The notes under the pieces were generated by a model. It was not told the origin of the DNA and ran no database searches. It saw only the letters and a program-made list of their open reading frames with translations. Both the position numbers and the translations under genes were made by a program. DNA of 53,644 bases from Bdellovibrio sp. (GTDB lineage: Bacteria > Bdellovibrionota > Bacteriovoracia > Bacteriovoracales > Bacteriovoracaceae), in contig DZBG01000005.1 of NCBI GenBank assembly GCA_022729855.1, forward strand, positions 1 to 53,644. The letters run 5' to 3'. Each line of letters opens with the position of its first letter. The first letter of the stretch is position 1. Below, in pieces: positions 26,118-33,743 of the stretch.

Positions 26118-26155
26118 CATTTTCCCCTATCATTCTTTCTGCTATTCTTTTCTCT

Positions 26156-26554
26156 ATGAAAGAAATAATCCCATTAAGTGAGTTACGTATTCTTGTTGTA
26201 GATGATTCAGACTTTTCGCGAAGTATGATTCTACAAATTCTATCAGAAGCAGGATGCCAGCTTGTGACCGAAACCAATTCTGCAGAGCATGCGATGAAAC
26301 TCATTCGTGAGAAGAAGCCACATATCGTGATTGCAGATATTGTTATGCCAGAAATTAGCGGAATAGAGCTCACGACTAAGATTAACGATAATTTTGATAA
26401 TATCTATGTGATTATGATTTCATCGCTTTCACAAGAGCATGTTGTCCTTGAAGCCATCTCTTCAGGGGCCAGTGACTTCATTTCTAAGCCTGTACAAAAA
26501 AATCAGCTGATTGAATCAATCCAAAAAATTGCACAAAATATTAGCAAAGAATAA
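26156..26554 (+). CDS. CheY-like single-domain response regulator
   Basis: The 132-residue protein is a lone receiver domain. RILVVDDSDFSRSMI gives the acidic pair, and VIADIVMPE gives the phospho-acceptor Asp (about residue 62). VIMISSLSQ has the conserved Ser, and DFISKPVQKNQLI the conserved Lys with the cis-Pro. No output domain is present, as in CheY or stand-alone signalling receivers. It is followed 14 bases later by a possible CheX-like protein and a small membrane protein, which suggests a chemotaxis or signalling mini-operon. Its cognate kinase is not in the window. Confidence 0.9.
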   Translation: MKEIIPLSELRILVVDDSDFSRSMILQILSEAGCQLVTETNSAEHAMKLIREKKPHIVIADIVMPEISGIELTTKINDNFDNIYVIMISSLSQEHVVLEAISSGASDFISKPVQKNQLIESIQKIAQNISKE

Positions 26555-26568
26555 AAAAAGAGTTAAAC

Positions 26569-27003
26569 ATGGATGTTTATAAGAATTTAGATTGGGAAGC
26601 AGTAGAGAAATTAAAAATTTCTTCAGGCTCTAAAATCGTACTCAAACGTGATTTAAATTTCTTACGTTCAGAAGAAAATATCTCAGTTCAATTTCTTCTT
26701 GATGGTGAGGTGAAAGGCTCGGTTGACTGCCACCTTTGCTTAGATAACAAAGATATTGATGAAAATAGTAGAAACTACCTTTATCCTTATTTCACTGAAT
26801 CGATGAATATTCTTTTAGGAAGACTTATCTCTACAGACCCTATGTTGTCTGCACTCAAGATTAAACTCTCGCCACCCAAATGCACTATTTATTCAAAAAC
26901 AATTGATTCAAGACTGATGTCTGAGCTTGTTGTTTATAGTTTAGTTATTAATGATTTTGATTTTGATGTTGTTCTTAATTTGAATCTAACTGTTATTAAT
27001 TAA
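26569..27003 (+). CDS. possible CheX/CheC-like protein
   Basis: The 144-residue protein has no signal peptide or membrane helix. Its YPYFTESMNILLGRLISTDP segment resembles the helix containing the Glu-xx-Asn active pair of CheX/CheC phosphatases, which dephosphorylate CheY. The surrounding alternating strands also fit that fold. It follows a CheY-like gene, which supports the idea. The similarity is short and by eye, so the call is tentative, and a degenerate PilZ-like or unrelated protein is possible. Confidence 0.4.
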   Translation: MDVYKNLDWEAVEKLKISSGSKIVLKRDLNFLRSEENISVQFLLDGEVKGSVDCHLCLDNKDIDENSRNYLYPYFTESMNILLGRLISTDPMLSALKIKLSPPKCTIYSKTIDSRLMSELVVYSLVINDFDFDVVLNLNLTVIN

Positions 27004-27012
27004 GGAGAGAGC

Positions 27013-27342
27013 ATGATTTCAATCGCTAAATATTTTATTCTTTTTATTGTTTGTATTCTATTTCTTTCTATTAACGTAAATGACAAACCACTGTTTGGTC
27101 ATATTTACGGGGTGATCTCACCTGCTACAGAAACTGTTCAAGATACTATTCAGGGATTTTTTTCTGATTCATATTCTCATACTCATAAAGTATCAAAACA
27201 ATTATTTGATAACTCCGTCCCTAAGATGAAAGATAAAATTTCATCTAAACTTTCGGCCCCTGCTGGAAAACCTCAAGAAAAAATTAAACGCCAAGAACAA
27301 GAAGAGCTCGACTCACTTATCAAAGATCACTCTAAACGCTAA
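27013..27342 (+). CDS. small membrane-anchored protein, unknown function
   Basis: The 109-residue product begins with one hydrophobic helix (YFILFIVCILFLSI). A soluble, Lys- and Gln-rich tail follows and ends EEELDSLIKDHSKR-like. AAGGAGAG precedes the ATG. It closes the CheY-like operon, nine bases after the CheX-like gene. No motif is recognised. It ends one base before the convergent stop of the small secreted protein at 27343. Confidence 0.65.
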   Translation: MISIAKYFILFIVCILFLSINVNDKPLFGHIYGVISPATETVQDTIQGFFSDSYSHTHKVSKQLFDNSVPKMKDKISSKLSAPAGKPQEKIKRQEQEELDSLIKDHSKR

Positions 27343-27504
27343 TTACTGTTTAACAGCTGATCTTACTTGTTTAGTTGTATTTGCTTTAACATCTACAATT
27401 TTTACTCTTGTCTCTTGATTCATTGCTGGGCACGGAGTGTCTGCTTCTGAAGCAAAAGTTGTAAATGAGATCGCTAATAAAATACCTGTAAATAATAGTT
27501 TCAT
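27343..27504 (-). CDS. small secreted peptide (family member 1)
   Basis: I take the start as the ATG at 27504 with AGGGGGATTT before it; the longer in-frame start at 27534 has no such site. The 53-residue product has a signal peptide (KLLFTGILLAISFTTFASE). The mature part carries a single CP motif (TPCPAMNQ) followed by VKANTTKQVRSAVKQ. It shares the CP, KAN and TKQV elements with the product at 27685-27861, so the two look like paralogues. The secreted product has one Cys and no enzyme motif; its role is unknown. Confidence 0.7.
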   Translation of the reverse strand: MKLLFTGILLAISFTTFASEADTPCPAMNQETRVKIVDVKANTTKQVRSAVKQ

Positions 27505-27522
27505 AAATCCCCCTCGAAATTT

Positions 27523-27535
27523 ATTGGTTACCAAT
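27523..27535. repeat. 13-bp palindrome upstream of a small secreted gene
   Basis: ATTGGTTACCAAT is a perfect palindrome of six-base arms about one central T, 19 bases before the ATG at 27504. It could be a protein-binding operator near the start of transcription. No repeat of it was found elsewhere in the window. Confidence 0.35.
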
Positions 27536-27614
27536 CTATATCCAAGATTTGTGCCAAGGGAATGAATGCTATTTTGATAGGTTAGAAGATCGACGATGTA
27601 AGAATTATAGCAGG

Positions 27615-27631
27615 TGCCTAAAAATTAGGCA
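27615..27631. repeat. short hairpin TGCCTAA/TTAGGCA
   Basis: TGCCTAA (27615-27621) and TTAGGCA (27625-27631) form seven pairs around AAA. It lies eleven bases before a longer 35-base palindrome that shares the GGTGCC core, making a tandem pair of extragenic hairpins. Confidence 0.6.
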
Positions 27632-27641
27632 TGAAATAAGA

Positions 27642-27676
27642 AAAATCCAAAAGGTGCCAGGCACCTTTTGGATTTT
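27642..27676. repeat. 35-bp perfect palindrome, REP-like or terminator
   Basis: AAAATCCAAAAGGTGCC (27642-27658) is followed by a single A and its exact reverse complement (27660-27676). It would fold into a stem of fifteen pairs or more. It lies between two converging stretches of small secreted genes, so it may end minus-strand transcripts of the gene at 27685-27861. The core GGTGCCAGGCACC looks like a repeated extragenic palindrome, but only a genome search would show whether it recurs. Confidence 0.75.
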
Positions 27677-27684
27677 AAGAATTA

Positions 27685-27861
27685 TTACTGAGCTGTAGCT
27701 GTGGGTTTAACTTGTTTTGTTTTTACCGACTCAAGATTGGCCTTCGGATTATGACGAGTATTAATATCGTCACGAGTAAGTGGACAATCAGATGCAAGAT
27801 TTTCATCTGCAAATACGTTTAATGAAAGAACTAGAACTATAAGTGTAAAAAATGTTTTCAT
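27685..27861 (-). CDS. small secreted peptide (family member 2)
   Basis: The ATG at 27861 follows AGGGGGAAATTT; the longer reading frame begins at 27924 without such a site. The 58-residue product has a signal peptide (MKTFFTLIVLVLSLNVFADE), then DCPLTRDDINTR and KANLESVKTKQVKP. CP, KAN and TKQV align with the product at 27343-27504, and both leaders carry the same AGGGGG ribosome site, which supports gene duplication. A divergent, mirror-symmetric promoter lies 100 bases upstream. Confidence 0.75.
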   Translation of the reverse strand: MKTFFTLIVLVLSLNVFADENLASDCPLTRDDINTRHNPKANLESVKTKQVKPTATAQ

Positions 27862-27966
27862 AAATTTCCCCCTAATGAAATCATCCTGTGTTACGGAACT
27901 ATAGAGCAAGTGCCATGCCAACAAACTATTTGCCTAACCTCTGGAAAGTCGATGGCTAAGATGTCT

Positions 27967-28002
27967 ATATTTTAGACACTCCCTAAAAACTGTCTAAAAT
28001 AT
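27967..28002. promoter_or_regulatory. palindromic divergent promoter
   Basis: ATATTTTAGACA (27967-27978) and TGTCTAAAATAT (27991-28002) are 12-base perfect inverted arms with a 12-base spacer. On the plus strand TAGACA (27973-27978) and TAAAAT (27995-28000) form -35 and -10 elements 16 bases apart. By symmetry the minus strand has the same pair (TAGACA from 27996-27991, TAAAAT from 27974-27969). It therefore can drive the secreted-protein gene at 28084 and the small peptide gene ending at 27861. A third TGTCTA lies at 27962-27967. Confidence 0.55.
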
Positions 28003-28083
28003 GTGTAAAAGATTCACAAAACCTACTCAATCCCCTCTCTCTCCTTCTATAAACGCCACATTATTAAATTAAGGAGAAATAAC

Positions 28084-28584
28084 ATGAAAACCTTCACACA
28101 GATCGCCTTGGCCTTTATCCTGGCCCTCGGTTCGATCTCTGCCTTTGCCTGCAAGGGCTCAATTCAAGAGCGTGGCTCTAATCGCAAGCTAGTCCTCTGC
28201 CAAGAGGGAGAAAAGGCCCAATTAAAGCTATTAGAGGGCAATAAAGCGATTAAGGTCCTAGATCTGGAAGTTGGAGTAGCTTCGGTCTCAGATATTGATT
28301 CAGAGTTAAAATACAATAGGAATAAAAGATCTAAGGGTATTACTGAGGGTTATGAAGAACTTACTTACTATTTGGCCCGTACACTTGATATGGGAATGAT
28401 ATTCTTTTTTCCTGTTACTGGGGCTGTTTATGCTGGGTACTCACTGAGCTACCTTTATACATTACCTGTAGATATGTTTAGCAAAGAAAATATTGGCTAC
28501 AAAAAGATGGGAAAATTACTCAAAGGAAAAGATGTAAAAGCCTCGAAAAAAGTCTTTAACTACCTTTCTGAAAATCTGTTTTAA
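28084..28584 (+). CDS. secreted protein of unknown function
   Basis: The 166-residue product starts with a signal peptide (FTQIALAFILALGSISAFA) followed by a Cys at the mature start (ACKGS). It could be a lipoprotein, but the position relative to the signal is not a clear lipobox. Two Cys (CKGS, VLCQEG) may pair. The middle has a Gly/Tyr-rich membrane-like stretch (MIFFFPVTGAVYAGYSLSYLYTLP). AAGGAG precedes the ATG. Its start region faces the palindromic promoter. Terminator 28620-28650 follows. No family is recognised. Confidence 0.7.
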   Translation: MKTFTQIALAFILALGSISAFACKGSIQERGSNRKLVLCQEGEKAQLKLLEGNKAIKVLDLEVGVASVSDIDSELKYNRNKRSKGITEGYEELTYYLARTLDMGMIFFFPVTGAVYAGYSLSYLYTLPVDMFSKENIGYKKMGKLLKGKDVKASKKVFNYLSENLF

Positions 28585-28619
28585 TTCTATCGTTAATATT
28601 TTTTAAGACTTCAAAATAA

Positions 28620-28650
28620 GAAAAGGGAAGCCGTTTAAGCTTCCCTTTTC
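28620..28650. terminator. bidirectional terminator
   Basis: GAAAAGGGAAGC (28620-28631) and GCTTCCCTTTTC (28639-28650) are perfect 12-base arms around CGTTTAA. The T-rich 3' side works for the plus strand; the minus strand has its mirror. It separates the secreted-protein gene ending at 28584 from the small peptide gene ending at 28676. Confidence 0.85.
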
Positions 28651-28675
28651 ATTATATCAACAAAGAAGATAAATT

Positions 28676-28900
28676 TTACTGTTTAGAGGCTGACTGCTTA
28701 CCGCTAGACTTCACGTCTTTACCAGCAGAAGAAGAAACATCTTTACCTGCTTCACGTGCTTTTTGTTCAAGTTGAAGTTTCGCCTTAGCTTCGCATGGCT
28801 CACATACAGCTTGTTTTTCACCGTGTTCACCTACGAAAGCCTCATCAGCAATTGCTGTCAAAGATGCAAGAACCATGAATACCAATAATACCTTTTTCAT
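28676..28900 (-). CDS. small secreted peptide with CxxC and charged tail
   Basis: The 74-residue product has a signal peptide (KVLLVFMVLASLTAIADE). The mature part has a CEPC motif and then a charged, Ser/Lys/Gln-rich low-complexity tail (GKDVSSSAGKDVKSSGK). GAAGGAGATTAT precedes the ATG. It follows the RHS gene by 22 bases on the same strand, so it is probably co-transcribed with it. It shares the short-secreted-peptide design of the genes at 27343 and 27685 but is not clearly their paralogue. A CxxC can be a redox or metal site. Confidence 0.7.
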   Translation of the reverse strand: MKKVLLVFMVLASLTAIADEAFVGEHGEKQAVCEPCEAKAKLQLEQKAREAGKDVSSSAGKDVKSSGKQSASKQ

Positions 28901-28922
28901 ATAATCTCCTTCGTCCTTCTCT

Positions 28923-30557
28923 TTACATGTTTAGGTTTACACCAGCAGGCTTAACAATCGAGAGAAGGTTCTGGAAAGCCTGTGTTACTTGTAAGGCCAT
29001 TTTGTGACCTGCATTTGATTCAACTTTTTTAATTTCACCGTAGTTATCGTAGGCAACATTAATCTTCCCTACTTTTTCCATTTCGATCTCTACCGGTTTA
29101 CCAAGAGCATTGTACTTGAAAGCTAGGATGCGACGATCTTTAGTATTTTTCTGTTGATCTACCATCTTAGTGATTTTTCCCTTAGTATCATAAATCAAGA
29201 GAACAGTTTGTCCTTGAGAGTTCCAAGCTTTCACCAAGTTCCCTTTCGGATCATATGAGAATTCAGATGAGCCCTCATTATTAACAACCTTCTTAATTTT
29301 ACCAAGTTTGTCATCATATTCAATATTTACAAAGTCACCTTTTGTAGAAGATTTCTTTGTTAACAAGCCTTTGTTACTGTATTCAAAAGTTGTCACGTGT
29401 TTTCCACGAGCAATTTTAAGAGGCATTGAGAAAGTTTCGTCATAAATGGTTTCAGTTTTAATTCCATTTATTTCAGTCAGAATACGGTATGTATATTTCG
29501 CTCCATCATTACGAGAACGAATCTCGTACTCATAACGATTAGCAACTGGCTTTCCATCAAATCCAGGCTTCGTTACTGTTGTCCAGTAGTGATCATCTGG
29601 ATTTTTTGAATCAGCACCATATTGGTACTTCGTAGACTCACCATTACGGTCTAAAACTTCTGAAACAAAAAACGTCTTTGGATCATACTTAACTGTGAGC
29701 TTTGTTTTATCAGTGTATTTGATTTCTGCAAGGTTATGAGATTTGTCATATCCGTACTCGTAAACATTTCCACCAATATCTGTAGATGAAACAAGATCAT
29801 TTTCTTGGTACTTATAAAGAGCTTTTTTGTCTCCAGCTGACCACATCTCTTTTACTTGTCCAGATGGGTACCAAGAGAAAAAGATTTGTTTTGCTTGAGA
29901 GTCTTTTACAGAGTCAAGTGATCCATTTTTATATTGAAAACCAATATAATATCCAGCTTTGTCTGTAATACGTGTGAGTTGACCTTCTGGATTGAAAAGA
30001 TCTACGCGTCCATCAGAGTGAACTCTCTTATAACCATCTTTTGAAACATGAAGCTCTTGAGCACCACGATCATTAGAGTAAAGAACTGTCCCTGCTGCAA
30101 CTTGAGTTTGAACACCAAAGTTAACTGCATATGAGTGACGAAGCTCAGCGTTTGATTTTAGTTTTTCAACAAGATCAGAAGCGGCTTTCTCTGATAGTGC
30201 TGTTTTCTTTTTCATCTCAGTCACGATTTTCTGAGCTGATGCTGTAGCATCAATCGCAGTTTTCGGAGTAAAACGAGTTTTAGCTCCTGCACCGTATTCA
30301 TGAACGACTACCGAACCATCAGCAGAAAGTTCAAGGCGTGTTTCATATTCTGATCCCCACCCAAATCCAAACCAACCAACTTCAGTTGACTTTGAATTAT
30401 AAGTACGAGTGACTTCTAATTTTTTTCCGCCACCGGGAACGACAATGTCTGTGTAAGACACATAGAAGTTACCATTCTTTAAATTAACCCCAGCTTGCAC
30501 AGCTGAGACCATGAGAAGGGCCGTCATTGACAGCTTGAATTTAGTCCAAATTCTCAT
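28923..30557 (-). CDS. secreted RHS/YD-repeat protein
   Basis: The start is the ATG at 30557, four bases after AAAGGTGG; the longer frame to 30605 reads through that site. The 544-residue product begins with a signal peptide (FKLSMTALLMVSAVQA). The DUF6531-like entry VNLKNGNFYVSYTDIVVPGG and WFGFGWGSEYETRLELSADG follow, then YD repeats such as YQYGADSKNPD and KYQENDLVSSTDIGGNVYEY. No C-terminal toxin or RHS core is evident; it ends in a short segment TQAFQNLLSIVKPAGVN. RHS proteins form shells that enclose effectors or mediate contact. It follows the TadB/C-like gene in the same direction, so it is transcribed after the Tad pilus genes. Confidence 0.85.
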   Translation of the reverse strand: MRIWTKFKLSMTALLMVSAVQAGVNLKNGNFYVSYTDIVVPGGGKKLEVTRTYNSKSTEVGWFGFGWGSEYETRLELSADGSVVVHEYGAGAKTRFTPKTAIDATASAQKIVTEMKKKTALSEKAASDLVEKLKSNAELRHSYAVNFGVQTQVAAGTVLYSNDRGAQELHVSKDGYKRVHSDGRVDLFNPEGQLTRITDKAGYYIGFQYKNGSLDSVKDSQAKQIFFSWYPSGQVKEMWSAGDKKALYKYQENDLVSSTDIGGNVYEYGYDKSHNLAEIKYTDKTKLTVKYDPKTFFVSEVLDRNGESTKYQYGADSKNPDDHYWTTVTKPGFDGKPVANRYEYEIRSRNDGAKYTYRILTEINGIKTETIYDETFSMPLKIARGKHVTTFEYSNKGLLTKKSSTKGDFVNIEYDDKLGKIKKVVNNEGSSEFSYDPKGNLVKAWNSQGQTVLLIYDTKGKITKMVDQQKNTKDRRILAFKYNALGKPVEIEMEKVGKINVAYDNYGEIKKVESNAGHKMALQVTQAFQNLLSIVKPAGVNLNM

Positions 30558-30612
30558 ACATCCACCTTTTTCCATAGACTTAAAAGTCCTATTACTATCG
30601 GTCATATTCCAA

Positions 30613-31626
30613 CTAAACTTTAATCTGAATTATCTTAAAAATGATCCACATCCCAACCGCCACTAGTCCGCAAATAAGCAGAAAGACGAGAATTCCAGGA
30701 ATTGTCCCAAATAGGAGACCAAAATAAGTAGGGTCTCCACTACCAAACATCAACATCATAAGATAAGGCATAGAAGCAATGAGATAGGCCTGAAACTTAC
30801 CTTGGGCGATATAGGTTTGAATTTTAAGCTGGAGACGAACTCTCTCTCTAATAACTCCTACAATTGTATCAAATGTCTCAGCAAGATTACCCCCGGTTTC
30901 ACGAAGGATATTCACACTGGTCACAAACATTTCATTATCTTCTGTATAAACTCGTTTTTTTAAATTCTCAAAAGCTTCATCTAAGGGCACACCAATTTTC
31001 GCCTGCTGAAGAACTAAATTGAATTCTTGGCTGACTGGTGGAGGAAGCTCATCTACCACCATTCCTAAAGACTGAGGAACTGAGAGACCAGCGCGTATCC
31101 CATTTCCTAGAAGTGTCAGAGCATCCACCATCTGGAGTGAATAAGCATGAGTTCTTCTTCTCTCCATTGAATCCATTAAAGGGCCAGGCATTTTCCAACC
31201 AAAAATAAGGACCGCAATTCCAGCGACAACTCCCAAGGCCAGATTTCCCATAAGAGCAAAAGTACAAAAGGTAAGAATCCCAAGCCCAAAAGAGCAAAAG
31301 ATTAGAACGTATGTAATTTTATTCGGATCAACTTCTATGTGCAAAATTTCTAATTTTTTTAGAATATAATTTTTCTTTCCATAGGTTTGATTATCAATCC
31401 ACTGGAAGATACGAACACTGTTTTTATAAGTGTAAGCAAAGATCATAATAAATATTATGATCAATACACCTTTCACTCCTAGAACATCTAAAAAAAAGCT
31501 CACACCTTTTACCGTTTGTGCTGGAGGAGCAGCTTTAGCAGCAGTCGCAGGAGCAGCCGGCGCCTGAGCAAAGACAGACGAAAAAGAGAAAATCAAAAAT
31601 AGAATCAGAGAACAAATTTTTTGCAT
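30613..31626 (-). CDS. tadB: Tad pilus inner-membrane platform protein (TadB/C-like)
   Basis: The 337-residue product has a type II secretion F domain. MVDALTLLGNGIRAGLSVPQ and the downstream LRETGGNLAETFDTIVGVIRERV match the family. Membrane helices are present at about residues 50-66, 105-150 and 275-332. Unusually, it starts with a signal peptide-like segment (CSLILFLIFSFSSVFAQA) and an Ala/Pro-rich linker of about 20 residues before the first helix. Most Tad loci have two such genes, tadB and tadC; only this one is seen here. It lies 3 bases from the upstream ATPase gene. Confidence 0.8.
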   Translation of the reverse strand: MQKICSLILFLIFSFSSVFAQAPAAPATAAKAAPPAQTVKGVSFFLDVLGVKGVLIIIFIMIFAYTYKNSVRIFQWIDNQTYGKKNYILKKLEILHIEVDPNKITYVLIFCSFGLGILTFCTFALMGNLALGVVAGIAVLIFGWKMPGPLMDSMERRRTHAYSLQMVDALTLLGNGIRAGLSVPQSLGMVVDELPPPVSQEFNLVLQQAKIGVPLDEAFENLKKRVYTEDNEMFVTSVNILRETGGNLAETFDTIVGVIRERVRLQLKIQTYIAQGKFQAYLIASMPYLMMLMFGSGDPTYFGLLFGTIPGILVFLLICGLVAVGMWIIFKIIQIKV

Positions 31627-31629
31627 ACT

Positions 31630-33732
31630 CTATTTATTAGTGAAAAGTCCGCGAGGAACTTTGTATCCTTTTTTCTCAAGGGTTTCGATAAACTTAGGAA
31701 TAAATCCTGAGGCCATAAATTTCCCTATGATTTTTCCTTCTTTATTCATCCCTTCTTGCTTAAAAGTAAAAATATCTTGAAGTGTTACCACTTCACCTTG
31801 AAGCCCACCAATCTCCGTAATATAGAGACACTTACGTGAACCATCATCAAGACGAGACTGCTGAATAATCATATGCACTGCTGAGGCAATCATCTCTTTA
31901 ATCGCCTTCTGAGGAAGACCTGCTCCAGCGTACTGAACCAGAGTTTCAAGACGTGAAATCGCATCACGTGGTGTATTGGAGTGAACAGTAGTCATTGAAC
32001 CATCATGACCTGTGTTCATCGCTTGTAACATATCTAGAGTTTCTCCACCACGACACTCACCCACCACAATTCGGTCTGGGCGCATACGTAGAGTTTGTTT
32101 TACAAGACAGCGAATATCAATGGCCCCATCTCCTTCTAGAGATGGAGGACGAGTTTCAAGTCGTACAACGTGATCTTGAGGGAAGTTCAACTCGGCTGAA
32201 TCCTCGCAGGTAATAATACGTTCGTTAGACTGAATGAATCCACCAAGCATATTAATCAGAGTTGTCTTCCCTGATCCGGTACCACCAGAAACAACAATAT
32301 TTCTATGGGCCTCAACTGAGATACGCAAAAAGTCTGCCATCTCTTCAGTCATCGCTCCAAATTTTACAATATCTTTATAGGTTAATCGTTTGTCAGGAAA
32401 TTTTCTGATTGTGATAACACAACCATCTAGTGCACAGGGCGGAATGATCGCATGCACACGTGACCCATCGGGAAGACGAGCATCTACATAAGGAGTTTTC
32501 TCATCAATACGTCGGCCAATAGGAGCTACGATACGCTCAATAACATTCATCACCTGACGATCATTCGTAAAAGTGACTTCTGATTTTTTTACTTTACCGC
32601 TTTGTTCATAGAAAATTTTCTTCGGTCCTACGACCATAATCTCAGAAATAGATTTATCCGCGAGCATATCTTCTAATGGCCCATAACCTAAGGCTTCATC
32701 TAAAATTTCTTTTACTATTCTGTTCATATCATCGCGAGTAGCGAGAATGGCCTTGGTATCTTCTTTTCCTAAAAGATCCACCACTGTTTTTTTGGTTTGC
32801 TCTCTTAGAATAATTTTGGCCTTAGGATCATTATCATCTTGTTTTTTTAAATCCATCTCCTCAACGAGTGATTTATGAATTCGCGCCTTGAGTTCAGTCC
32901 ATTTATCACGGGCCTTATTCTCACCCTCACCTTCTGCTCCCGAAGATTTCGTCGCAACGTTTTCAGGCTTAGCCAGTTTCTCTAATGTTTTAAGTACACT
33001 TTTCTGAATAAGTTTTCGAACACACTCAGTAATACCATTTCCAAAAGGTGAACCTTTGGCGGTCACTAAGACTGGAGTTGATCTATTAAGAGCAGCAGTA
33101 CAACTAGCATCATCTCGAGGAATAACTGAAAAAACGGGCTTCCCAATTTGTTTCCCAATAACATCAGGACTCACTGGGTGACCATTCACGGCCTGATTCA
33201 CTACGATCTGAATCATGTCTTTTGGAAAGAGCATGGTGATCATATCTGAATACATTCTTTTAGACTGGTTCACCGCAATTAAATCTGGAGTCACCACAAT
33301 AAATATAAGAGTTGAAAACTCGAGGGCCTTTAGGGCCAGAGGAGTCAGTTCATTACCAACATCGATAATGGTAATAGGGTATATATTTGAGATTGCTTTG
33401 AGAGCTTTTCCCAATCCTTCTTCCGGAATGCTGGAAGCCGCGACTTGCTCGGTATTCATTCCGATAAAAGAGAATCCCGCTTTATGATCGGCAGTAAAAA
33501 GTAAGATTGAGCGCGGATCGATTGCTCCATTAAATTCAGCAAGATCTTTAACAGTCTTTTTTGATTTAAGACCCGTGATAATATTTTGATCTCCACATGC
33601 ACGTTGATCAAAATCTAATAGAAGAGTTTTTGCTCTGGTTTCATTGGCGTAAGCAATTGCAAGATTGGCCGCTACCTGCGACTTACCAACCCCACCTTTA
33701 CCACCAACAATACTTATAATATGTCCGGCCAT
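31630..33732 (-). CDS. cpaF: TadZ-TadA fusion (CpaE-CpaF): pilus localisation ParA-like domain plus assembly ATPase
   Basis: The 700 residues join two proteins that are usually separate. Residues about 1-255 are a MinD/ParA-like domain with the deviant Walker [17 protein letters not shown] and [13 protein letters not shown], as in TadZ/CpaE, which localises the pilus. After a charged linker, residues about 290-700 are a secretion ATPase. Its conserved [24 protein letters not shown] (Walker A), a Walker [15 protein letters not shown] and the His-box [14 protein letters not shown] match TadA/CpaF. It would power Flp pilus assembly and carry its own positioning module. The fusion is in one frame with no frameshift signal. 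Confidence 0.9.
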   Translation of the reverse strand: MAGHIISIVGGKGGVGKSQVAANLAIAYANETRAKTLLLDFDQRACGDQNIITGLKSKKTVKDLAEFNGAIDPRSILLFTADHKAGFSFIGMNTEQVAASSIPEEGLGKALKAISNIYPITIIDVGNELTPLALKALEFSTLIFIVVTPDLIAVNQSKRMYSDMITMLFPKDMIQIVVNQAVNGHPVSPDVIGKQIGKPVFSVIPRDDASCTAALNRSTPVLVTAKGSPFGNGITECVRKLIQKSVLKTLEKLAKPENVATKSSGAEGEGENKARDKWTELKARIHKSLVEEMDLKKQDDNDPKAKIILREQTKKTVVDLLGKEDTKAILATRDDMNRIVKEILDEALGYGPLEDMLADKSISEIMVVGPKKIFYEQSGKVKKSEVTFTNDRQVMNVIERIVAPIGRRIDEKTPYVDARLPDGSRVHAIIPPCALDGCVITIRKFPDKRLTYKDIVKFGAMTEEMADFLRISVEAHRNIVVSGGTGSGKTTLINMLGGFIQSNERIITCEDSAELNFPQDHVVRLETRPPSLEGDGAIDIRCLVKQTLRMRPDRIVVGECRGGETLDMLQAMNTGHDGSMTTVHSNTPRDAISRLETLVQYAGAGLPQKAIKEMIASAVHMIIQQSRLDDGSRKCLYITEIGGLQGEVVTLQDIFTFKQEGMNKEGKIIGKFMASGFIPKFIETLEKKGYKVPRGLFTNK

Positions 33733-33743
33733 CTCTTTCCTCG

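Noticed and set aside
27500-27530. sigma54 promoter TGGCAC-N5-TTGG before the small secreted gene
   Set aside because: The essential GC of the -12 element is absent.
27343-28900. CRISPR or integron-like array
   Set aside because: The repeats are single palindromes, not regularly spaced direct repeats, and no cas or integrase gene is near.
31630-33732. Frameshift or assembly error joining two Tad genes
   Set aside because: One continuous frame with a normal linker and codon use through the junction gives no sign of error.
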